A stretch of 64,000 nucleotides of DNA from Melieria omissa (taxonomy: Eukaryota > Arthropoda > Insecta > Diptera > Ulidiidae). The translations under genes were made by a program, and so were the position numbers. The notes beneath the pieces are model-generated. The model did no database searches. It had not been told where the DNA came from and saw nothing but the letters and a program-made list of their open reading frames with translations. Shown here piece by piece: positions 55,780 to 64,000 of the stretch. Each line of letters starts with the position of its first letter. The first letter of the stretch is position 1. Where the stretch lies: the NCBI GenBank assembly GCA_963971225.1, contig OZ020267.1, positions 123,991,568 to 124,055,567 on the forward strand, in the 5' to 3' direction.

Positions 55780-56412
55780 TTAACACGTTCGCGGACGTGA
55801 ATGCTATAGCTGTCATTTTCATAGTGATGCAAAATGACGTGAATGCTATAGCATTCAAATTTCAAAGCCAATTTTTATTCATTTATATTTTTTTAAACCT
55901 AAAATTTTTTAATGCATATATATTTCAAAGTAATTAGGAACTGATTCAGTAAGTAGTTTCATATTATTTAATTTTTTTATGTATTAACAAATTTGCTTAA
56001 GCCGTTCGCGGACGTGAATGCTATAGCAGTAATTTTCATAGTGATGCAAAATGACGTGAATTTTATTTCTTATATACATGGATTTAAGGATTTAATTGTT
56101 TAATATTGTTATATGGACACGAGGAGAGAACTTTTGTTGAATAAATAAAGTAAATAAAATATTATAAACCCATTTTTCTCATGTTTTCTATGAATGACTG
56201 CTATAGCATTCCCGTCATTCTAGTTAGAAAATGTTATCTATATCGTCGTGAATGCTATAGCATTCAATGTATATAACGGTTAAAATACGATCATCTGACA
56301 ACTCTAACAATATATGTGTAATCAAATTTCAGATAGTACTACTAGTTTCCATAAAAAATGACTGTCTATTTTTGCAGCTCACTGAAATTTTTACTGTCCG
56401 CGAACGTGTTAA
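55780..56412. mobile_element. TTAA-flanked element with 17-base perfect inverted ends
   Basis: TTAACACGTTCGCGGAC (55780-55796) and GTCCGCGAACGTGTTAA (56396-56412) are perfect inverted repeats including the TTAA target. Inside, 'ttcgcggacgtgaatgctatagc' and 'atagtgatgcaaaatgacgtgaa' occur at 55787-55860 and again at 56003-56060, and GTGAATGCTATAGCATTC occurs several times. At 625 bp it is non-coding. Its ends differ from the CCCTTTCG group, so it is a separate family. Confidence 0.75.
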
Positions 56413-57059
56413 GTTTGCTGCACATATGGATTCTGGTTTCCGCAAAACGTTTCGCATACTCGGCAACAATAGCACAGATGTATCATAATTTTGTGGGTAT
56501 TGCAAAACGATTTTCTCTTTGATAAGAGAACATCTTATTGCTATGAAACTATGCTTTGAATAACAATTCGCCAATTCTCTAAACCAGAAAAAAATTTTAG
56601 CACAAATTTGTGCACACAGATGCGGTTTATTTCTTCAAGAAATCTCAACTCAAAATAACTGTTCCATTATTTATAAACAAATAAATATATGTAATACATA
56701 CATGTAATAAAGCCTAATTTTTGAGGGTTCAAACCTCCCAAAAATCTGTTTGTTACAAAAATTTCAGGTGGCGAATATGGGTTGAAATGGTTTTGGGTTA
56801 AAAAATTGGTATGGAACTGCCCCAAAATGAAATCTTTGTGCAGTACCAATGACACGTAAAATATTAAAGGAATCCCTCCTAAATGGATTTGTCACTTTAA
56901 TTCATTCTGTGTACAGTTCAGCTCTACTCACTCCATTCTAAACAAACTAAATCGAGTTTAATCTATTCGAAATAAATAAAATTGCATCTTATTCAAAGGA
57001 AACCAATCCAACCGACGCAATCCAACCTAACTCAATACAATCCAATTTAATCAAATCAG
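56413..57059. other. No recognised gene
   Basis: AT-rich. About 56740-56870 shares some wording with 16970-17050, perhaps an old dispersed repeat. Confidence 0.4.
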
Positions 57060-59540
57060 TTCAGTTGGCATAAATTCAATGCAATGAAATTCAATTAAAT
57101 TCAATGCAATTCTCCGTTCATTGCAATTCTCAAATGCAATCCAATCAATTCATTAATTTCGACTATATTCAGTGCAATTCAAATCATTTAAATTCAATTA
57201 AGTTCAGTTACGTTCATTTCAATTCTCAAATTCACTCCAATCAATTAATTTCAATTAGATTCAATTCAATCAATTCAATCCAGTTAAGTTCATTTCAATT
57301 CTCAAATGCACTTCAATCAATTCTATTCGATTAGTTTCAGTGCACCTCATTTAATTTCAGCAAAGTTCAGTTCAATAATTAAATCAGTTCTATTACATTT
57401 CATTCAATTCATTACAACTCAATTCAATTTAATACAATTAAGATTAATCCAATTCAAATAATAAGTTCGATTGGATTCAATGCAATATAATTCAATTCAA
57501 TCAAGCTCAGTTTAATCAAATTCAATCAATGCAGTTCGATTGGATTCCATTCAATTGAAATTAATTGTCAATTCCGTTAAATCCAATCTTATTCAATTGA
57601 AATAAATTCCTTTCAATCACTCACATTTTCAAATGCACTCCAATCAATTCAGTTCGATTAGATTCAGTGCAATTAATTTCTAATCAGTTAAGTTGAGTCA
57701 AGTTTAGTTCAATCCAATCAAATCAGTTCGGTTGGATTTTATTCAATTTAGTGCGATTCAATTCATAAAAGTTCAGTTCCACCCAATTCAATCAATACAG
57801 TTCAATTGAATTCAGTGCAGTTCAATTCAATTCATTTCAATTCAGGTAATGTCCAGTTCAGTTCATTTCAATACAATCAATTCTGTTCGAATCAATGTGG
57901 TGCAAATTCAAATCAATTCAGTTCTTTATTCAGTTTTATCCAATCCCATTCAATTGAAATCTCAATTTCCCATTCAATTCATTTCAAACCAATCCAATTC
58001 AATGCAATCTATACAATTTGATTAGATTCAGTGCAATTCTCAATTCAGTTAAATACCAATCGCATTCGATTGAAATCAAATCATTTCAATCCAATCAAAT
58101 GCACTCAAATCAATTCACTTCGATTAAAGTCAGTGCAGCTAAATTCAGTTCAGTTCAATCTAATCCAATCAATTCAGTTCAATTGGATTCAATGAAATTC
58201 AATCTAATCAAGTTAGATTCCCTGAAATCAATTCCCAATTCACTTAAATTCAATCCCATTCAATTTTAATCAATTCATTTTTAACCAGTTGGATTTTATT
58301 CAGTGGAATTCTTAATTCAGTTAAACGCCAATCTTATTCAACTGAAATCAATTCATTTCAATCCAATTAAATGCACTCCAATCTATTCAGTTCGATTAGA
58401 TTCAGTGTAATTTAATCCAATTCAATCAATTCAGTTCGTTTGGATTTCATTCTAATTAATTCAGTTCATTTCTCAATTCAGTTAAATCAAATCTCATTTA
58501 ATTTAATCCAATCAATTCAGTTCTTTATTCAGTTAAATCCAATTCCATTCAATTGAAATCAATTCATTTCAAACCTATCCAATTCAATGCAATCTATACA
58601 ATTTGGTTTGATTCAGTTCAATTCTCAATTCAGTTAAATACCAATCTCATTCAATTGAAATCAAATCATTTCAATCCAATTAAATGCAATTCAATCAATT
58701 CAGTTCAATTGGATTCAGTGCAATTCAATTCAGGTAAGTTCAGTTCAATCTAATCGAATCACTACAGTTTGATTAGATGCCTTTTAATTTAGTGCAATTG
58801 AATTCAATTCTCAATTTAGTTAAATCTAATCAAATTCAGTTGAAATTAATTAATTAATTCATTTCAAAACAATCAAATTCAATGCAATCTATGCAGTTCG
58901 ATTTGATTCAGTGCAATTCAGTTGAATTCAATCTAAACCATCTAAACCCAGGAATTAAATTCAATCTAATCAATTCAATTTAATCTCATCAATTCAATTC
59001 AATTTACTCCAATCGAGTTCAATTCAACCCAATCTAACCCATTTCAATGTAATTGAATCCAATTTAATCCATTCAAATCTATTTCAATTCAATCCAATCA
59101 AATTTAATCCACTCGAGTTCAAGTCAATCCAATTTAATCCATTTCAATACAATTTAATCGAATCCATTCAAACGTATTTCAATACAATCCAATCCAATCC
59201 AATCCAAACCAATCCAATCCAATTCAATCCAATCGAATCCAATCCAATCCAACCCAATCCAATCCAATCCAATCCAATCTAATCCAAACCAATCCAAACC
59301 AATCCAATTCAATTCAATTCAATTCAAATCAATCCAATTCAGTCCATTCAGAACTATTCCAATCCAATCAAATCCAATTCAATGCAATAGATTTCAATTT
59401 AATTGCATCTGATCCACTCCATTCAAGTCTTTTCTAATCCAATCCAATAGAAATAAATTAAATCCAATCGAATCCATTCAAACCTGTTCCAATCCAATGC
59501 AATTTAATCCAAATCAAACCATTGCAATCCATTGAAACTT
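57060..59540. repeat. Degenerate AATTC/AATCC pentamer satellite, about 2.5 kb
   Basis: Nearly the whole block is built from five-base words: AATTC, ATTCA, CAATC, AATCC and GTTCA. The left two thirds favour AATTCAATTCAATC with TCAGTTC words. Toward the right AATCC becomes dominant and is almost pure at 59180-59290. Longer units of several hundred bases also recur: a run on 'caatgcaatctatacaattt' appears at about 57998 and 58588. It suggests repeated expansion of a simple pentamer. Reading frames through it are meaningless. Confidence 0.85.
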
Positions 59541-62070
59541 CAGCATTATTAAATTTCAATCTTAATCTGACAGATCATGAGGTTAATGTTTATATATAAA
59601 CCTGACAACTTAAACATTTTCTGAACCCTGATATCCACCGTAATTCAAATCTACAACTTGTCTTGAAAACATTTCCAGGCTTCATTATTTGGCTGCTTTT
59701 CTTTTGTCGGACAGCGGAGAGAAAAGTCCTTTTGCCACTTGAGATATTTGTTTCACAACACACAACTTCAGGTTGGCATTGACTTTGACCGTCGCCGAGT
59801 AGTCGACAACATATGTGACGTCATCACAATCATATTTTTAAGCTTCTAAACACAATTTTTAAAGTGCTTCCACACTTCCTTTACCTATTCGTCTATATCT
59901 ATTTTACCGTTGTACCATCAATTTAAAAAGATTTGTTATTATTTTTTTTAAAGCACATCAAAAAAGTAAGAAATTTCAAACAAACAATATCTGTTTTAAT
60001 GCAGTAAAGCCAATTGCTTTAGTTTGGTCCCTTAAGAAATAGAGAATAGTTCTATGGGTGGGAACAGTGTTCAGTCTTCGTGTAATTTTATATTTGTCGC
60101 CGTCTATGTGTTCGGGACATCAGTTTAATTCGAACCTAAAAGCCTAATTACGTATTTAGACCATTTAAATTTAAAAACCCTTAGTGTCCTTCAGTTCAAC
60201 TTAATCCACACAACTAAACAACACTTGCATTCATTAATTATGCAACTAACCTCAAACAAAACTCAACCATAACCTTTGCGTTGCTCTGCTGTATAATGCA
60301 GCTTTGCTTATTTGCAGTCAACCATTTGTACGTTTATTAGGATCTGAGTAAAAGGACCTAATGTCATGGAATAATTACGCAACGAGATGTCATTTCGGAC
60401 ACATTTGAATGTTTGGGACAACTTTGCAAAGCATTAGACATGGTTAACCCTAATGCACAACAATGGCAGCGAAGACAACAGTCTCGAATGTTTTCTGGCC
60501 AAATTAGTGGCCTACTTTGTGTGCAAATAGGAAACTTTAATTCAAGTTGAGTAAATATTGACAACTGACCATCTGACAGTTGCTGAAATGTGTCTGTCAA
60601 GTTATTCGAGTATTGAGGCCATGCAAACCTGAAAGCAAGTGAAAAGTCGTATTGAATGTCTGGCAATGCATTTGGACAGTCTTTCACAGCCTTTGGTGGG
60701 CACAATTTGTGTGGTTGCAACAACACAATGAGATATTTTCGTCTATTCATAGAATACGAAACAAAAAAATTAAATATTGATACATAATAGCAATAATTTT
60801 TCGAAAAATTTCTAAAATTATATATTTTATTTGTATTTTAATCAAAGATCTGCAACCATGCAATAAATGAGTCAAATATTTATAAACTCAAACAATCATA
60901 GTAAGAATAAATTTAAAAGAAATAATTTTAAATTTAATTAAAAAGAAATAATTTATCTTATAAAAGGCACATTTTCTACATTTTATGTCTCACAAGTCGG
61001 TAAAAAAAAACCCATAGAATCTTTAATTTACTGAAGCTCATGTCTGCAAGGACTGAAGGAAGCCACGTGTTTGTGATTAAGCTTCGCAATACGACAATAT
61101 TTCTTTTAAGTATAAATTTAAATACAACAAATGTAGGCATTTTCAAATTATTTCAATTTCATATCAAATATCAAAGCAAAATTAATGTACCTTCTGTTGT
61201 ACGCGGCGTATACGTAACATGTGCCGCGTAGGTGTCGTTCACGTGTCTGCGATTCCATTTCGAATTACATTGAATTGCATTTACTTAGATGATGTGCGAA
61301 ACTGCTTGTAAATACTTAGACATGTTCATATATGTATGTAGCCAGAGCATGAGGTAAATAATCGCATAAACGCCTCAAAATTGTGAATAAAGCTAAGAGC
61401 GTTCAAGCGCTCAGTGGGCCGCCCACTTTACTTTCTACAGCTGCTGGTTTGCTTTCTCCGAGCCAGAAGAAGGCAGCGCACATTGTAGTGAAGATAATGC
61501 ACTCAATAAGACATGGAAGCATGTAACTTGTATAAATAGAGTCTTGAAATTGAAAAGAGGAAGCCAAAAGCCTTTGAGGAAGTGGTGGTTTTCTTTTGTG
61601 GAATTTTTAATTAAACTCAATGAACATTCTTATTATGAATAAGCAAATTAATTAAATTACTCAGTCTAATTTAAACTTGGATCACATTGAATTTGTATGA
61701 ATCTGTGTTCAATTCGGTGCGTTGCTCTCTTAATATAAAATATAAATTAATTAATTCACTTTTTGAATTGAATAGCAACAAAAGAAAAAGGTAATATACT
61801 GAAAATTGAATGTGGAAGATCATTTACTTAGTTCGATCTCCACACAAATTTGAATTCATTTTTTTGGAACCAGGAAAGTATGGGATTTGAGGAGATTCTT
61901 TTGAGGCATAAACAGACAACATTAGATATTGCGAGCATTGAAGTGGACCCTGCTCGCTTAGTTTATTATTAACAATGTCATTCATGATGCACGATTCCCT
62001 TTCGATCTCCATACAGCAATGGCGTTCAGTGAAGAAATATGAACGACAAATGCTGTTCATTTGAAACAAA
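59541..62070. other. Unique-looking sequence without a supportable gene
   Basis: The longest frame is 128 codons on the minus strand (60364-60750), Cys-rich near its end, without a domain I recognise. Bases 61430-61520 and 59660-59860 are GC-richer. I see no RNA gene. Confidence 0.4.
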
Positions 62071-62226
62071 CAGTGGTGGATTCAGGGTGTTTTGGGGGTT
62101 GGAACCCCCGAAATATTAGGGTCGAATTTTAAACTACATAGAAATTAAAAGGCATTTTTGGCATTTTATGAATATTAAAGAATTACTTCTTGAAACCCCC
62201 CAACTATTTTTCTGAATCCGCCCCTG
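62071..62226. mobile_element. hAT-type MITE, copy 2
   Basis: It starts CAGTGGTGGATTCAGG and ends CTGAATCCGCCCCTG, giving inverted ends of about 15 bases. Its core matches 21441-21597 ('ttttaaactacatagaaattaaa', 'atgaatattaaagaattact'). The 8-base flanks GAAACAAA and AAAACGAC do not match well, so the target duplication has decayed or the event was imprecise. Confidence 0.75.
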
Positions 62227-62269
62227 AAAACGACAGCAGGTCATTCAAAAAGTCTGGTCTGCTTTCAAA

Positions 62270-62690
62270 GTTGGTGAGAACACTTGGAAACAAATTATTA
62301 GACACCTATTTTTAATTTTTCGAAAATCATAATCTGATGGGGTCAACGATGGGTTAAAAGTTTGTATGAAGAAATTGTAAAATAAACATGAATTAATGGG
62401 CCTATGGACTTCAAACTTGGTGAAAACACTCTAAATCAAAAATTGAAAGATGTTTTTCGTATTTCCAAAAAATCTAAATTTAACGGGGTCACCGATGGAT
62501 TAAGAGTTTGTATGGGGAAAACATTAGTTAAGGGGTCTATTGACTTCTTTTAGAGTGATAGCACTTTAAATAAGAAAAAAATTGACCAGTATTTTCTCAT
62601 AAAAAATCGAACGGGGTCAAGAAAGGGTTAAGGTAAACCTGATTTATTGGACTCATTGACTTCAAACATGCATGCAAAGCCGCGAGCCCC
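62270..62690. repeat. Degenerate internally repetitive block, second copy
   Basis: It repeats phrases on 'aaatcaaaat', 'ggggtcaacgatgggttaa' and 'ctattgacttcaaac' in units of about 110-130 bases. It ends 'catgcaaagccgcgagcc', like 35040-36180 and the piece near 1490 ('catgcaaagccgccgg'). Confidence 0.55.
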
Positions 62691-63245
62691 TCTAGTTGTT
62701 TATAGTGCGCATGAAATTAATTATTTAAGTTCAATAATCATGACGAAATAACAACAACAACTCGCAAACAAATCAAATGCGCTTAAAACTGGCGCCCAAC
62801 AATTCAATAAATCTTAATTGATTTTGCGATTAAAATTTCTATAACTTCTGAGTCTAAAAGCTGTTTACACTGATTTACTACCAAAGAAATTAATGTCCGC
62901 TGCTATTTCTGAATGGTGCTGTACGCATGTTGGTATGTTCTACTTATATACTCGCACATATATATACATATATATCCTTGTAGTACAAAATACTTATCAC
63001 ATATTGCGAGTGTGTGTATGTAGATATTTGTGTGTGTGTATGTTTGTTTATTACTGCCACAACAAATTACATTTCCACATTTATTGGCACTCGAACGACG
63101 ACAACATAAATAACCCAAGCATTTTATTTAATTTGGCAAACATGCGTGCGTCAAGTAGAGTTGCCATGTGGCTTGAAGTATCAGAGATCTCTTCTGATTA
63201 AACGAAATAGTTCCAGCGTTTCAATAGGGTTTCAATTTTATTAAC
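62691..63245. other. No recognised gene; short microsatellites
   Basis: AT repeats at about 62955-62975 and TG tracts at about 63008-63042. Short frames only. Confidence 0.4.
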
Positions 63246-63248
63246 ACA

Positions 63249-63802
63249 TTAAAAAAAATAAAATAAAATAAAATAAAATAAAATAAAATAAAATAAAATA
63301 AAATAAAATAAAATAAAATAAAATAAAATAAAATAAAATAAAATAAAATAAAATAAAATAAAATAAAATAAAATAAAATAAAATAAAAAAATAAAATAAA
63401 ATAAAAAAAATAAAATAAAATAAAACAAAATAAAATAAAATAAAATAAAATAAAATAAAATAAAATAAAATAAAATAAAATAAAATAAAATACAATAAAA
63501 TAAAATAAAATAAAATAAAATAAAATAAAATAAAATAAAATCAAATAAAATCAAATAAAATCAAATAAAATCAAATCAAATCAAATCAAATAAAATAAAA
63601 TAAAATAAAATAAAATAAAATAAAATAAAATAAAATAAAATAAAATAAAATAAAATAAAATAAAATAAAATAAAATAAAATAAAATAAAATAAAATAAAA
63701 TAAAATAAAATAAAATAAAATAAAATAAATTAACAAAAAATAAATAAAATAAAATAAAATAAAATAAAATAAAATAAAATTAAATTAAATAAAATAAAGT
63801 TA
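63249..63802. repeat. AAAAT pentanucleotide array, about 550 bp
   Basis: A nearly pure array of about 110 AAAAT units runs from 63255 to 63790. Variant clusters include AAATC units at 63541-63590 and AAAAAAT slips near 63386-63412. Phe/Ile/Leu/Tyr frames on the minus strand are artefacts of the array. Confidence 0.9.
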
Positions 63803-64000
63803 GTCAAATAAAAGTACTTCATGGCTCATTGCCTATTCTCATGCAACACAAACCAATGGCAGCTTTTAGATAAACTTGGTCAGTTAATGCATCGGCATAT
63901 CTACTAAATATGAAAAGATATTGAAGAAGTAGCTATCTGGGAACTTTGCCATAGTCATCAAGCCTGGTTTTCTTTATTATGTTAAAATTTACGAGTTTTT
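63803..64000. other. Right edge, no recognised gene
   Basis: Short AT-rich sequence; nothing recognised. Confidence 0.4.

Noticed and set aside
60364..60750. A 128-codon minus-strand gene
   Set aside because: No recognisable domain, no splice context and no homologous feature; frames this long occur by chance in the GC-richer parts here.
63221..63554. Phe/Ile/Leu/Tyr repeat frames
   Set aside because: They are translations of the AAAAT array in all frames.

Overview
The window looks like dipteran (fly) nuclear DNA. It is AT-rich, full of CA/TG microsatellites and transposable elements, and has no bacterial-style gene packing. An env-bearing errantivirus, several mariner-type elements and LINEs with microsatellite tails fit a higher fly; a tephritid fruit fly is my best guess, as an inference only. 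I recognise no host protein-coding exon. The unique sequence is best read as intergenic or intronic DNA, and nearly every supportable gene belongs to a mobile element.

Layout. At 1-9.5 kb, AT-rich sequence carries TTAA-flanked (piggyBac-like) non-autonomous elements, a tRNA-derived SINE (3280-3614), a 218-bp solo LTR (3629-3846) and a larger solo LTR (7737-8183). At 9.5-23 kb lie a long-TIR element (11143-11918) carrying a short retroposon, solo LTRs at 14635-15856 and 19739-20212 (the first split by a RNase H LINE), a second SINE copy, a broken LINE, and a nest of three elements at 21275-21866. At 26.5-28.9 kb a hAT-like element contains a second long-TIR element and a dead Tc1/mariner copy. 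At 31.5-34.9 kb there is a LINE on the minus strand with an unbroken 953-aa endonuclease-reverse transcriptase.

The core is at 37.06-46.95 kb and is nested three deep. A mariner is split by a 936-bp hAT derivative (8-bp target duplication GTATATAT), and that duplication is in turn split by a complete errantivirus (38633-46334, 4-bp duplication TATA). The errantivirus LTRs are 375 bp and look identical, so it is a recent insertion. It has open gag, pol and env frames, a T_TTT_TTA slippery site at the gag/pol junction, and an env frame without its own ATG. The only ATG in the 5' leader sits 20 bases before a GTAAGT donor, and that donor is in phase with a good acceptor in front of env. The likely strategy is therefore full-length RNA for Gag and frameshifted Gag-Pol, and spliced RNA for a secreted-type Env whose signal peptide is completed by the leader exon.

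Right of the core are unique DNA with microsatellites (47-49 kb), a cluster of ATCGATA-type motifs split by another RNase H LINE fragment (49.4-50.8 kb), a mariner fragment (51 kb), two more TTAA-flanked elements (53.8-54.9 and 55.8-56.4 kb), a 2.5-kb degenerate AATTC/AATCC satellite (57.06-59.54 kb), a hAT-type MITE (62.07 kb) and a 550-bp AAAAT array (63.25-63.80 kb).
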